Assembly: GCA_037441765.1 (NCBI GenBank) | Contig: JBBIRM010000019.1 | Location: 1-29,947 of the forward strand | From: JBBIRM01 sp037441765 | GTDB taxonomy: Bacteria > Desulfobacterota > BSN033 > UBA1163 | Length of the DNA stretch: 29,947 bases | Reading direction: 5' to 3' | In this document: in pieces, positions 1 to 8,428 of the stretch | How positions within the stretch are numbered: the first letter of the stretch is position 1 | Layout: every line of letters begins with the position of its first letter | Program-made: the position numbers and the translations under genes | Notes under the pieces: generated by a model | The model's database searches: none | Told to the model about the DNA's origin: nothing | The model's input: only the letters and a program-made list of their open reading frames with translations

Positions 1-77
1 CTGTAGCCAGGGAGCAATCAAAGGTTTCCGCTATAAGATTTTCTCCGACATCCCTACCCGATTCCCCTGATGAATGA
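1..77. repeat. Interspersed repeat, copy 1
   Basis: This 77-bp stretch matches 8656-8732 in the same orientation without gaps, with six mismatches that I can count. It may extend beyond the left edge of the window. It lies downstream of the DUF72 gene and contains no ORF. No terminal inverted repeats are visible here, so its class is unknown. Confidence 0.8.
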
Positions 78-105
78 TGGATTACGCCCTACTTATAGTG
101 TGCGG

Positions 106-855
106 TCAAGAACGACATTCTCTAAAAACCATTTTTTTTAGAGTCAGGGCATTTTTTACAGCAAAGCCATAGGCATCATTATTAAAGTAGACAAAGATAT
201 CTTTACCACTTTTAGTCCAATCATTAATTTTTTTAGCCCATAGTTTTAGTTCCTTATCTGAATAATTTGACCCATATAGGATTTCTCCTCCATGCAATCT
301 GAGGTAGATAAAGGAAGAGGTGATCTTCTCCATGAAAGGCAGACCTGAACCATGGGCAATACAAAAGGCAAAATTAAATTCTTCTAAGATCTTAAAGGCC
401 TCTGAACAGAACCAAGACTCATCCCTGAATTCAAAAGCATGCCGAAGGATCTTTGAATGAGGGAGGGTGGAAAGAAGAACACAGAATTCCTCCAGCCTCT
501 CTTTCTGAAATTTAAATCGGGGAGGGAGTTGCCAAAGGAGACACCCTAATTTCCATTTTAGGAAGGAAGCATGTTCTAAAAAAAGGGAAAGAGGTTCTCG
601 GCAATCTTTCAGACGTTTGATATGGGTGATGAAACGGCTTCCCTTGACAGCAAATGAGAACCCCCTTGGGGTCCTCTTAAACCAACTTTTAAAAGTCTCT
701 TTTTTTGGCAGTCGGTAGAACGAGACATTCAACTCCACTGTATCAAAATAGTCAGAATAGAACTCAAGCCACTTCCTCTGAGGGAGGGAAGAAGGGTAAA
801 ACACTCCACCCCACCAATGGGGATAATTGTAACCGCTTGTTCCAATAAAAATCAT
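106..855 (-). CDS. DUF72 (YecE-like) family protein
   Basis: A 249-residue protein with the DUF72/YecE signature: an N-terminal IGTSGYNYPHWWG block, then FYSDYFDTVELNVSFYRLP, and later AFEFRDESWF and LRLHGG blocks. The family folds as a TIM-like barrel. Its biochemical function is not established, so none is assigned. I start at the ATG at 853-855 because the protein then begins directly at the conserved MIFIGTSG; a TTG further out at 879 would add eight unconserved residues. It ends with TGA. It is the last gene of the minus-strand run that begins with the Spy-like genes, about 100 bp after the rhomboid gene, so membership of that transcript is possible but unproven. Confidence 0.88.
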   Translation of the reverse strand: MIFIGTSGYNYPHWWGGVFYPSSLPQRKWLEFYSDYFDTVELNVSFYRLPKKETFKSWFKRTPRGFSFAVKGSRFITHIKRLKDCREPLSLFLEHASFLKWKLGCLLWQLPPRFKFQKERLEEFCVLLSTLPHSKILRHAFEFRDESWFCSEAFKILEEFNFAFCIAHGSGLPFMEKITSSFIYLRLHGGEILYGSNYSDKELKLWAKKINDWTKSGKDIFVYFNNDAYGFAVKNALTLKKMVFRECRS

Positions 856-957
856 CGTTGAGAAGGGTCCAGGGTCCAAAGGTCTAAGTTTCTTCCTTCA
901 GGATGTTCCTTTGACTCCTTGGTCTTTAAATCTTACCTATAGAGATAGTCTTTTAGG

Positions 958-1659
958 TTAATGGTAATAATCCCTATTTCCAGGGCCTTTTTGGGACCAC
1001 TTTCGCCTATAATATTGGCGACGAATTTTTTGTCTGATCGTTGGGTAAACCATATAGAGAAGTCCAAAAAGCAGACCACCTAAGTGCGTGAGGTGAGAGA
1101 CCCCACCTCCAGGACCTTCTAAGGAAGAGAAGAATTCAATGATGCCAAAGAGGATTACAAAGTATTTGGCAGGGATCGGAAAGAGAAAGTAGAGGTAGAT
1201 TAGACGGTTTGGGAAGAGCCAGCCATAGGCCAAAAGGATTCCATAAATCGCTCCTGAGGCTCCGATGACAGGGATGCGTTGATAAGAAAAGGGAGTGAAG
1301 ACTAAGGTGCATATCCCTGCCCCGATCCCACAGAAGAAAAAGTATCGAAGAAACCTCTTCGATCCAAAAAAATTTTCTAACTCTCCACCAAACATCCAAA
1401 ATGCGAGAAGGTTAAAAAAGAGGTGTAGTATTCCTCCATGAAGAAATATGTAGGTAACAAGTTGCCATAGAAAATATTTTTCCCAGACCAGGATGGGTAC
1501 CAGAGCGAAGTAGTAGATCAGGATGTAGCGATAAAATTCAACTTGGCTTAGTTCTACAATTTTCTGCAGAAGAAATACAACCACCATGAGAATGATTAAG
1601 TTTTTTATTACAGGTGTCCATCCACCTCCCAAAGAGAGACGATAGCGATAATAGGTCAT
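958..1659 (-). CDS. Rhomboid family intramembrane serine protease
   Basis: A 233-residue polytopic membrane protein with about six hydrophobic segments. The rhomboid active site is visible: the nucleophile Ser135 in IGASGAIYG, and the catalytic His192 in THLGGLLFG within a late membrane helix. The conserved HxxxN-type segment (LHGGILHLFFNLLAFW) that lines the oxyanion site is present at residues 74-89. Rhomboids cleave transmembrane substrates inside the bilayer; the substrate here is unknown. Its ATG overlaps the TGA of the response-regulator gene upstream (ATGA), which implies translational coupling to the two-component operon. The C-terminus is a basic tail (RQKIRRQYYRRK), expected to be cytoplasmic. 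Confidence 0.92.
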   Translation of the reverse strand: MTYYRYRLSLGGGWTPVIKNLIILMVVVFLLQKIVELSQVEFYRYILIYYFALVPILVWEKYFLWQLVTYIFLHGGILHLFFNLLAFWMFGGELENFFGSKRFLRYFFFCGIGAGICTLVFTPFSYQRIPVIGASGAIYGILLAYGWLFPNRLIYLYFLFPIPAKYFVILFGIIEFFSSLEGPGGGVSHLTHLGGLLFGLLYMVYPTIRQKIRRQYYRRKWSQKGPGNRDYYH

Positions 1660-3041
1660 GATTCTCTCACCTCATTAAAACGAATTCCATACTTTTTCAT
1701 CTTATATCGGAGGACCCTCTCACTGATCCCAAGCTCTTCGGCCGCTTTGGTCTGGATCCATTGATGTTGGTAAAGGGCCTGGAGAATTAAATCCCTTTCC
1801 ATCTCCTCAAGGGATTCGGGTAATGTCTTTGGCCTCCTTTGAGTTTTAGATTCATCTTCAGATTTTTCTTCCTTTAAATGGAAAGGAAGGTCTTGAGTGG
1901 TGATCAATTCTCCACGGCAGAGGACAACCGCCCTTTCCATTAGATTTTCCAATTCCCTGACATTGCCGGGGTAAGAATGTCGTAAGAGAAGCGTTCTGGC
2001 CTCCTTTGAGATATCGGAGATTGGTTTTTGATAATGCTTCGAATACTTTTTTAAAAAATAGTCGATCAAAAGGGGAATGTCTTCCTTTCTCTCTCTCAAG
2101 GGGGGAAGATAAATGGTAATCACATTCAGTCGGTAGTAGAGATCTTCCCGAAAACGGTTGAGTTTCATCTCCTCCTCAAGGTTTCGATGGGTAGCAGCGA
2201 TAACCCTCACATCCGTTTTGAGCGTGAGATTAGACCCCAGGCGTTGAAATTCCTTTTCTTGCAAAAAACGAAGAAGTTTGACCTGGGTCGTGGGTGAAAG
2301 GTCCCCAATCTCATCGAGGAAGATGGTTCCTCCATCTGCCTCTTCAAAACGACCAATCCTTTTCTGGAAAGCACCTGTAAAAGCCCCTTTCTCATGGCCG
2401 AAGAGTTCGCTTTCAAGTAAGGTTTCAGGAATAGCAGAGCAACTTACTTTTATTAGGGGTTTATTGGAGCGGGGGCTGGAATAATGGATTGCATTTGCGA
2501 CCAATTCCTTTCCAGTTCCACTCTCCCCCCTGATCAAGACGGTGGCCTGACTGGGGGCCACACGTGCGATCAGGCCCATCACCTCTTCCATTTTACGACT
2601 TCCATAAATAATATTTCCAAATTGATATCGCTCTCGAAGTTGGGCCTTCAGTTCTATGTTCTCCTTAATGAGGTGGGTCCGTTCGATCACCTTTTGGAGG
2701 ATGAGCAGGAGTTCATCGAGATCGATGGGCTTGGTGAGGTAGTCTAATGCCCCCTCCTTCATGGAGGCCACAGCAGTTTCCACTGTCCCATAGGCGGTCA
2801 TCATCACAACTGGAAGTTCAGGGAAGTGTTTGCGAATCTCACGGAGAGTTTGCAATCCATCAAATTCAGGCATCTTATAGTCCAGGAGGACAATATCAAA
2901 AAAATCCCCTTCAAGTCTCTTAATCGCTTCCCTTCCATTGGGAACTGCTTCTACTAAAAATCCCTCTTTTTTTAAAAAGCCTTCGAGTATTTCCCTCTGG
3001 GCCTTCTCATCTTCAGCAATTAGTATCCTGGCTTTTTCCAT
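1656..3041 (-). CDS. Sigma-54-dependent response regulator, NtrC/ZraR class
   Basis: A 461-residue three-domain activator. Residues 1-120 are a receiver domain with phospho-acceptor Asp54 (VLLDYKMP) and Lys104 in LTKPID. Residues about 145-385 are an AAA+ sigma-54 interaction domain with Walker A GESGTGKE at 172-179, the GAFTGA sigma-54 contact loop at 219-224 and Walker B FLDE at 241-244. The C-terminus is a Fis-type helix-turn-helix (QTKAAEELGISERVLRYKMKKYGI). The sensor kinase gene is 62 bp upstream and the rhomboid gene overlaps its stop codon. A sigma-54 promoter lies before the outer Spy-like gene at 5465-5956, which makes that gene a likely target. This arrangement resembles ZraR of the ZraPSR system, but orthology is inferred. 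Confidence 0.95.
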   Translation of the reverse strand: MEKARILIAEDEKAQREILEGFLKKEGFLVEAVPNGREAIKRLEGDFFDIVLLDYKMPEFDGLQTLREIRKHFPELPVVMMTAYGTVETAVASMKEGALDYLTKPIDLDELLLILQKVIERTHLIKENIELKAQLRERYQFGNIIYGSRKMEEVMGLIARVAPSQATVLIRGESGTGKELVANAIHYSSPRSNKPLIKVSCSAIPETLLESELFGHEKGAFTGAFQKRIGRFEEADGGTIFLDEIGDLSPTTQVKLLRFLQEKEFQRLGSNLTLKTDVRVIAATHRNLEEEMKLNRFREDLYYRLNVITIYLPPLRERKEDIPLLIDYFLKKYSKHYQKPISDISKEARTLLLRHSYPGNVRELENLMERAVVLCRGELITTQDLPFHLKEEKSEDESKTQRRPKTLPESLEEMERDLILQALYQHQWIQTKAAEELGISERVLRYKMKKYGIRFNEVRES

Positions 3042-3103
3042 TCTTTAAGGTAAGAATCTAAATTGACTAAGGTTAATATATCCAATTTAGAAGCATCAGT
3101 CAC

Positions 3104-4864
3104 TTATGAGTTAAAAGGTAATATCACTGTCACCCTCGTCCCAATGCCAACCTGACTTTCTATTTTCAACTGACCTCCATGTGCTTCAATGATTCGATGA
3201 GCAATGGGCAGACCCAATCCCACTCCGTTCTCTTTTGTGGTGTAATAATAGTTGAATATTTTTTCCATCTGATCCTTCGGGATTCCCGAACCTGTATCAG
3301 AGAAGGTTAACTCTATTCTATCTTTAAAGGGATGGACTTCAATGCGGAGCGCTCCTCCCTTCTCCATTGCCTCCATACCATTCTTCATAATATTGATCAA
3401 GGCCTGTGTCAACCTCTCCTCATCTATTTTGATTTGAGGAAGTTCGTTATGGAGATCTATCTGGATATCAATGCCACGGTTAGAGGCCTCTTCCCTGAAC
3501 AGTGCCACCAAATTTTTAAGAAGGTCCTTGAGGGAAGAGACTTTCAAATTGAGTTGAAAGGGTCGGGAGAGGGACAAAAATTGTTCAATGATCTCGTTCA
3601 TCCTCTGAATCTCCTTTAAAATCAACCCTGTAAATTGGATATACTCTTCCTTTATTCTTTCCTCAGCGGGGAGAAATTCCCTTTTGAGCCTTTGAATCCC
3701 CATGCCAATGGCATTGAGTGGATTTCTAATCTCATGCGCAACCCCAGAGGCTAAATGACCGAGAGATGAGAGCCTTTCTGCCAACTGGATCCGTTCCTCC
3801 ATTTCTCTAATCTTTTTGAGGTGTCGATTTTGATTAACCCAGACCAGGATGATCGCAAGGATCCCCAGGGTGAGGAAGATAAGGACGGCAAGAGCCACAT
3901 TCTTTCTGACCTCATTAAGTAGAGATTGGACTTCCTTCGAAGAATATCCAATTCTGATCAAACCCCAGGGTTGATTGGAGAAGTGGATGGCTTTGAGCAC
4001 TTCAAATATATTCTCGCCATTTGAAAGTTGACGATGACGAGAAAGGGGTTGGTATGTTTTAAGTGACTTTTTTAGAACCGGCTCTTCCTCCCTCTTTCCA
4101 ATGGAAGAGGGGTCAGTATGGGCAAGGATGAGGAGTTGATTATCCTGAACGGAGATAAAGAGGATCCCTTCTCTGAGGCCAATGTCTGAGATCGATCTCT
4201 GGATGGCAAATTGGCGTATGAGATTTTTCATCTGATTGTGGTTGAGTTGAAGAATGATAATCCCAGAACCCTTTCTTCTCAAGAGGCCAATTGAAAAGAT
4301 TTGACTTTCATAAAGGGGTTTGCCAAAAAGATCAATCACCAGAGGTCGTTTCTTCTTGACCAGTTCCTGAAGAAGGGGTTTGCTGGGCGTGGTGGAAAAA
4401 GGAAAAGGCCAACTTCTTAATAACTTTCCATTGGAGTCATAGAAGGCAATGGAGGTGATAGAATATTGTTGAGTTAATGATTGAAGGTCAGATGGGGTAA
4501 GAGTTTTTTCTCCGTCGGTCTGATCAATCCGACGGATTACTTCTATTAGGTACTCTCCAATGGATTCCTCCAATCCGAGTAACCATCCAGAAAGGGCTGC
4601 ATTGAGAGGAGGTTTTTCTATTCCTTCCTCGATCCCGTGGAGATAGGTCAGGGTTTCCTGAATATTTTTTTCAAAATGTTGTAAGAGAACGATAGCCTCT
4701 CTCTCCAAGAGAGAGTAGAATCCTTTCTTCGTTCGGTTTATTTCTAAGAGTCCATTGAAGATGAGAATCACAAGAAGGATTCCAGAAAAGATGGCCAGAT
4801 ATAAGGGAGAAAAATTTCTTTTTAAACGACTGTTCCCCTTGATAAGAAATTCTCTTCCCATCAT
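3104..4864 (-). CDS. Membrane sensor histidine kinase (ZraS/NtrB-like)
   Basis: A 586-residue kinase. It has a membrane helix at about 21-41, a large periplasmic sensor region (about 42-322, PAS/dCache-like judging by size and the FYDSNGKLLRSWPF segment), a second helix at about 323-344, and a HisKA domain with phospho-acceptor His377 in GVAHEIRNPLNAIG. The HATPase_c domain has its N box near NIMKNGMEAM, its G1 box DTGSGIP and its G2 box GVGLGLPIAHRII. It ends 62 bp before the regulator gene and starts 41 bp after the inner Spy-like gene, so the three are probably one transcript. The stimulus is not readable from sequence. Metal or envelope stress is the analogy with ZraS. Confidence 0.94.
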   Translation of the reverse strand: MMGREFLIKGNSRLKRNFSPLYLAIFSGILLVILIFNGLLEINRTKKGFYSLLEREAIVLLQHFEKNIQETLTYLHGIEEGIEKPPLNAALSGWLLGLEESIGEYLIEVIRRIDQTDGEKTLTPSDLQSLTQQYSITSIAFYDSNGKLLRSWPFPFSTTPSKPLLQELVKKKRPLVIDLFGKPLYESQIFSIGLLRRKGSGIIILQLNHNQMKNLIRQFAIQRSISDIGLREGILFISVQDNQLLILAHTDPSSIGKREEEPVLKKSLKTYQPLSRHRQLSNGENIFEVLKAIHFSNQPWGLIRIGYSSKEVQSLLNEVRKNVALAVLIFLTLGILAIILVWVNQNRHLKKIREMEERIQLAERLSSLGHLASGVAHEIRNPLNAIGMGIQRLKREFLPAEERIKEEYIQFTGLILKEIQRMNEIIEQFLSLSRPFQLNLKVSSLKDLLKNLVALFREEASNRGIDIQIDLHNELPQIKIDEERLTQALINIMKNGMEAMEKGGALRIEVHPFKDRIELTFSDTGSGIPKDQMEKIFNYYYTTKENGVGLGLPIAHRIIEAHGGQLKIESQVGIGTRVTVILPFNS

Positions 4865-4905
4865 TTCTCTTGACTTTCTTTAAAGAATTAATTTTCTTTG
4901 AAAGA

Positions 4906-5352
4906 TTATGGGGACATGAAACCTGGCCTATGCCTCATTCTACCAAACAGAGTAAATTCCTCTTCAGGACACCAATTTTTGATTTGCTCCTCCGTTAAAA
5001 GGGTTCTCACCTGGATCAGATATTCAGCCACCTTCCCCTCCAATTTAGACTGAAGTCCGTCGATTTCTAAATACTTGGAGCGGACTGTTTCAATTTTAAT
5101 ATCGGGGTTTGTAAGCAGTTCTCGAAATTCAAGACGTTTAGAGAAAAGTTCGGCCCTTATCCTTTGAGCCTCACGGAGGAAGACCTGTTGTATTGATTCT
5201 AATTGCATTCTCTGTTCTAAAGAGAGATTAAGCTCTGAGGCCCTCCAGCAGGGGCTCCCTTTTCTCCAAGGCATTCCCATATGTTGCGAGAAGGAGGGAG
5301 GTATTTGGAGAAAAAAGAGGATCACTATGATTATATAAATTTTGAATTTCAT
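4906..5352 (-). CDS. Periplasmic Spy/CpxP/ZraP-like protein (inner copy)
   Basis: A 148-residue protein with a signal peptide (MKFKIYIIIVILFFLQIPPSFS, cleaved near SFS-QH). The helical body is of the Spy/CpxP/ZraP type: LNLSLEQRMQLESIQQ, a long charged helix with EAQRIRAELFSKRLEFRELL, and a final LTEEQIKNW that is a variant of the family LTxxQ motif. Met, His and Cys residues near both ends could bind metal. Family members are periplasmic chaperones or accessory sensors that modulate two-component systems. It is the first gene before the kinase/regulator pair and has its own predicted promoter. The body resembles the neighbouring protein at 5465-5956, which suggests duplication, though the sequences have diverged. 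Confidence 0.82.
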   Translation of the reverse strand: MKFKIYIIIVILFFLQIPPSFSQHMGMPWRKGSPCWRASELNLSLEQRMQLESIQQVFLREAQRIRAELFSKRLEFRELLTNPDIKIETVRSKYLEIDGLQSKLEGKVAEYLIQVRTLLTEEQIKNWCPEEEFTLFGRMRHRPGFMSP

Positions 5353-5376
5353 GGTTTTTTACCGCTCCCATTTTAA

Positions 5377-5405
5377 AAGATATCGGAATTATTGTAAAAA
5401 GTCAA
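5377..5405 (-). promoter_or_regulatory. Sigma-70 promoter of the sensor/regulator operon
   Basis: On the minus strand, TTGACT (5405-5400) is separated by exactly 17 bp from TATCTT (5382-5377), followed by a GGGAGCGG-like ribosome site and the ATG at 5352. The -35 box lies in the T-rich tail of the terminator of the upstream gene, so the two sites overlap. The call rests on pattern match only. Confidence 0.55.
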
Positions 5406-5433
5406 AATAAAAGGGGAAGGTTATCCCTTCCCC
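5401..5433 (-). terminator. Rho-independent terminator of the outer Spy-like gene
   Basis: A perfect 8-bp GC-rich stem (5413-5420 pairing with 5426-5433, loop 5421-5425) is followed on the minus strand by CTTTTATTTTGA. It lies 31 bp after the stop codon of the outer Spy-like gene and separates that gene from the kinase operon. Confidence 0.8.
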
Positions 5434-5464
5434 ATGTTGAGGGTTGAATGGAAGTGAAGATGTA

Positions 5465-5956
5465 TCAGAATCTTGGTCCACAACCTCCTGCCCAAGGTCC
5501 TTCCCAGCCATGTCTCATCATGTGTTGCCGTCCAAAACCCCCGCCTTGCTCAAAGCATGGTCCGAATCCAGCAATCTGCTCTGGAGTGAGGAATTTACGG
5601 GATTCCAGGCGGAATTGGAGGGCTTTATCACTCAATTGGTTTTGAAGGTCTCTCAATTCTCTTTCCTTTTCCAAAATGGCTTTATCCTCAGCCTTCGGGT
5701 TTGTCCAGAGAGATTTTAGCTCAAGCCTCTTGGTTAGAAGATCTCCTCTCAATCTGGCCGTTTCTGCTAAAAACTTTTGTCTTAATTCCTGAAACTTAGC
5801 AATCTGATCCGGTGTTAAAGGAGAAACTCCTTTTGTTACCCAAGGTTCGCTCATCCTTTTAGGTCCAAAGCCAATCCCAGGTCCTTGAGCATACACATAA
5901 GTCACCCCAAAAATAACAAGTACGGTTAGGGCTAATACGATGATCTTTTTCCTCAT
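5465..5956 (-). CDS. Periplasmic Spy/ZraP-like protein (outer copy, sigma-54 controlled)
   Basis: A 163-residue protein. It has a signal peptide (MRKKIIVLALTVLVIFGVTYVYA, cleavage near AYA/VYA-QG), then a helical Spy/ZraP-type body with SPLTPDQIAKFQELRQKFL and a second LTPEQIAGFGP motif. A Gly/His/Met/Cys-rich tail (GGGFGRQHMMRHGW, then GGCG) could bind metal. I chose the ATG at 5954-5956, which has AGGAGGTG about 7 bp upstream; a GTG nine bases earlier lies inside that ribosome site. ZraP-like proteins are zinc-binding periplasmic chaperones that repress their own two-component system. The sigma-54 promoter upstream and the neighbouring NtrC-class regulator support the same kind of feedback loop here, which is an inference. 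Confidence 0.83.
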   Translation of the reverse strand: MRKKIIVLALTVLVIFGVTYVYAQGPGIGFGPKRMSEPWVTKGVSPLTPDQIAKFQELRQKFLAETARLRGDLLTKRLELKSLWTNPKAEDKAILEKERELRDLQNQLSDKALQFRLESRKFLTPEQIAGFGPCFEQGGGFGRQHMMRHGWEGPWAGGCGPRF

Positions 5957-5997
5957 TGATCTCACCTCCTTTCATTTAGATCTTTTAATCTTTATTT

Positions 5998-6016
5998 AAG
6001 CAATACCTATGCCAAG
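5998..6016 (-). promoter_or_regulatory. Sigma-54 promoter of the outer Spy-like gene
   Basis: The minus strand reads TTGGCATAGGTATTGCTT. The invariant GG and GC are spaced by exactly 10 bp, and both the TGGCA and TTGCT cores are intact, giving a near-consensus -24/-12 element. It lies 41 bp or more upstream of the ATG at 5956. The adjacent sigma-54 activator gene makes the match more convincing. Confidence 0.78.
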
Positions 6017-6148
6017 TTCTTCATTAAGATTATCAATCCCTCTTTAAGTTCGGGATTTATTGAGAGTTTATAAAGGGTTAAATGATTTTTTGATGATAAA
6101 GAATTTTTAAAATTGGATTTATGAACACCCATTTTAAAAAGGAAATAA

Positions 6149-6311
6149 TTGTCGAGACTTTTTTAGATAAACTCAATTTTTTAAAATTCTTTAAAGGGGA
6201 TTTTTAAAAATAGTTGTTGGTTTTTAGGAGGTTAGTAAATTTATAAAAAAAATCGTCCCAATATTTTAACTCCATTTCAGATTCGACAAAATTGACGACT
6301 CTTTCGACAAA
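6149..6311. promoter_or_regulatory. TCGACAA boxes, possible activator binding sites
   Basis: TTCGACAAA occurs twice at 6282-6290 and 6303-6311, 21 bp apart start to start, which is two helical turns. The reverse motif TTGTCGA occurs at 6149-6155. The sites are 130-300 bp upstream of the sigma-54 promoter, the normal range for NtrC-class enhancer sites, but they could instead serve gdhA. The link to the neighbouring regulator is inference. Confidence 0.35.
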
Positions 6312-6462
6312 AATTTCCTTAGTCAGGGGAAAAAGGCTAAAATAACCCACTCACTTACGCAAAAGCCTGATTTATAAACCATCTTTCTCTTGAAAATATG
6401 AGAGGAATATGAGAAATTTTAGGAGAATATTAGTAATAAACATAACTGAGGAGGATAGTGAA

Positions 6463-7725
6463 ATGGCTGGCGATTCTGAAAAAATCAATCCTTTTGAGAT
6501 GGCAAAGAAACAGGTAGACATTGCTTCGAAATATTTAAACCTTGATCCTGGTTTTGTAGAAAAGCTGAAAAGTACAAAGAGGGAATTAATCGTTCATTTC
6601 CCTGTAAAGATGGACAATGGAGAAGTAAAGATTTTTACGGGATACCGAGTTCAACATAATGTTTCAAGAGGACCCGCAAAGGGAGGTATCCGATATCATC
6701 CGGATGTTGACCTCGATGAGGTAAGAGCCCTGGCCATGTGGATGACCTGGAAATCAGCCGTGGTAAACATTCCGTTTGGGGGAGCAAAGGGTGGGGTTCA
6801 GTGTAATCCTAAGGAGATGTCACTCAATGAAATAGAACATCTGACACGGCGGTTTACCTGGGAAATCTCAATGATGCTGGGACCAGAGCAGGACATCCCT
6901 GCTCCAGATGTCTACACCATTCCTCATGTGATGGCCTTTATTATGGATAACTTTAGCATTTTTATGGGTTATTCTGTTCCTGGGGTTGTAACCGGGAAAC
7001 CCGTTGAATTGGGGGGCTCTCTTGGAAGATTTGAGGCCACAGGAAGAGGGGTTGTTATTACCTCCCTTGAGGCCCTTAAATATTTGAATAAATCGATCGA
7101 AGGCGCCACAGTGGCCATCCAGGGTTGTGGAAATGTGGGAGGAGTGGCCGCCAGACATTTCCAGCGACTGGGAGCAAAGGTGATTGCAATCAGCGATTCC
7201 AAAGGGGGCCTTTATAATGAAAAGGGTCTGGATCTGAAAAGGATTCTGGATTGTAAGGCCCAATACTCCTGTTTTGTATGTGATAAAAAGGAGGAGACGG
7301 AGATCACTAACAAGGAATTATTAGAATTAGATTGCGACCTCTTGATCCCAGCAGCAATTGAGAATCAGATTACAAAGGAGAATGCCCCTCGAATTAAAGC
7401 CAAGATCATTTCTGAAGGGGCGAATGGACCAACTACTCCTGAGGCGGATGAGATTCTAAATGAGAAAGGAATCTTTATTGTACCCGATATCCTGGCCAAT
7501 GCAGGAGGGGTGACGGTCTCCTACTTTGAATGGGTTCAGAATCTTCAGGAATTGATCTGGAGCGAAGAAGAGGTCCTTGATCGTTTGACCAGAATTATGC
7601 AACGTAGTTTTAGAGAGGTTCTGGAAATTTCCCTTTCAAAGAGGATCTCCATGAGGACAGCAGCCCTTGTCCTTGGAATAGGAAGGGTGGCTGAGGCAAC
7701 AAGGTTAAGAGGAATCTATCCATAG
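6463..7725 (+). CDS. gdhA: Glutamate dehydrogenase
   Basis: A 420-residue Glu/Leu/Phe/Val dehydrogenase, interconverting glutamate with 2-oxoglutarate and ammonium. Substrate-site lysines are visible in GPAKGGIRYHP (Lys73) and MTWK (Lys97), and the catalytic lysine is in PFGGAKGGV (Lys109). A Rossmann nucleotide-binding loop follows (VAIQGCGNVGG). The length fits the hexameric NAD-type enzymes of bacteria and archaea; cofactor preference cannot be settled by eye. I start at the ATG at 6463 because GAGGAGG (6448-6454) is 8 bp upstream; an ATG 18 codons earlier has no such site and adds unconserved sequence. The gene ends with two consecutive TAG codons. It appears monocistronic. Confidence 0.96.
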   Translation: MAGDSEKINPFEMAKKQVDIASKYLNLDPGFVEKLKSTKRELIVHFPVKMDNGEVKIFTGYRVQHNVSRGPAKGGIRYHPDVDLDEVRALAMWMTWKSAVVNIPFGGAKGGVQCNPKEMSLNEIEHLTRRFTWEISMMLGPEQDIPAPDVYTIPHVMAFIMDNFSIFMGYSVPGVVTGKPVELGGSLGRFEATGRGVVITSLEALKYLNKSIEGATVAIQGCGNVGGVAARHFQRLGAKVIAISDSKGGLYNEKGLDLKRILDCKAQYSCFVCDKKEETEITNKELLELDCDLLIPAAIENQITKENAPRIKAKIISEGANGPTTPEADEILNEKGIFIVPDILANAGGVTVSYFEWVQNLQELIWSEEEVLDRLTRIMQRSFREVLEISLSKRISMRTAALVLGIGRVAEATRLRGIYP

Positions 7726-7835
7726 TAGAAAGGTTAAAAATATCAGAGGCATTTTAAAAAGTTTAGGAGCAATTTAAAGTAGCGGTTCTAAGTTTTCTCA
7801 TATACCCCATTTACAAGCAACGGATTACTCTTACC

Positions 7836-8387
7836 TTATAAAATATCTTCTGGATATCTAAGAAAATAGTGGGCAAATGCTGTGATGACCATGGCATTAT
7901 CAATCTTCCCACTTAAAATAAGTCCTGGTATCTTTTTCAATGGGACAAGGATTACCTCAATATCTTCTGTTTGATCAGGAGTAGGGCCTGATACCTTCTC
8001 TACGCCTTTGGCTAAAAAAGTATAGCAACGATTGTTAAAGATGGCGGGGTTTGGGTTGACTATACCGATTCGTTCCAACCTCTTTGCGCAATATCCAGTT
8101 TCCTCTAATAATTCACGGAAGGCTGCCTTTTTCGGAGTATCCCCAAATTCTACCAGACCTCCAGGTATTTCAAGGGTCACCTTTCTGGATCCGTGTCGGT
8201 ATTGTCTGATCATTACAACCTGATGGTCCAAAGTAATGGGTATAATGTTGACCCAATTCTCCGATTCGATCACGTAAAACTCGTGCTTTTTGCCTGTCCT
8301 GGGGGAGACGGCGGTATCTGTCCTTATGGAGAAGACACGAAAGGATTGTGATCTTTTTGAGTGGACCCTTTTCCACGATTTAACCAT
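7836..8387 (-). CDS. Nudix hydrolase, ADP-ribose pyrophosphatase type
   Basis: A 183-residue Nudix protein, probably hydrolysing ADP-ribose or a related nucleoside diphosphate derivative. The Nudix box spans residues 77-99, with REL and EE (Arg91, Glu92, Glu95, Glu96) intact in RELLEETGY. The first box position that is usually Glu is Asp83. The preceding RQYRHGSRKVTLEIPGGLVE segment is characteristic of ADP-ribose/NudF-type members. It stands alone, convergent with gdhA, with a strong predicted promoter. The start is the ATG at 8387, a few bases after an AGAGGAT ribosome site. Confidence 0.9.
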   Translation of the reverse strand: MVKSWKRVHSKRSQSFRVFSIRTDTAVSPRTGKKHEFYVIESENWVNIIPITLDHQVVMIRQYRHGSRKVTLEIPGGLVEFGDTPKKAAFRELLEETGYCAKRLERIGIVNPNPAIFNNRCYTFLAKGVEKVSGPTPDQTEDIEVILVPLKKIPGLILSGKIDNAMVITAFAHYFLRYPEDIL

Positions 8388-8428
8388 TTTTTATCCTCTT
8401 TTGATACATCAGAGTTTTTAGGAACCTA

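Larger units (their letters stand above)
5957..6462. other. Divergent intergenic control region
   Basis: About 500 bp of very AT-rich DNA lies between the minus-strand Spy-like gene and plus-strand gdhA. It holds the sigma-54 promoter and a set of TCGACAA boxes. I see no convincing ORF, RNA gene or terminator. No clear sigma-70 promoter for gdhA could be picked out; a TAAAAT at 6338-6343 lacks a good -35 box. Confidence 0.6.
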
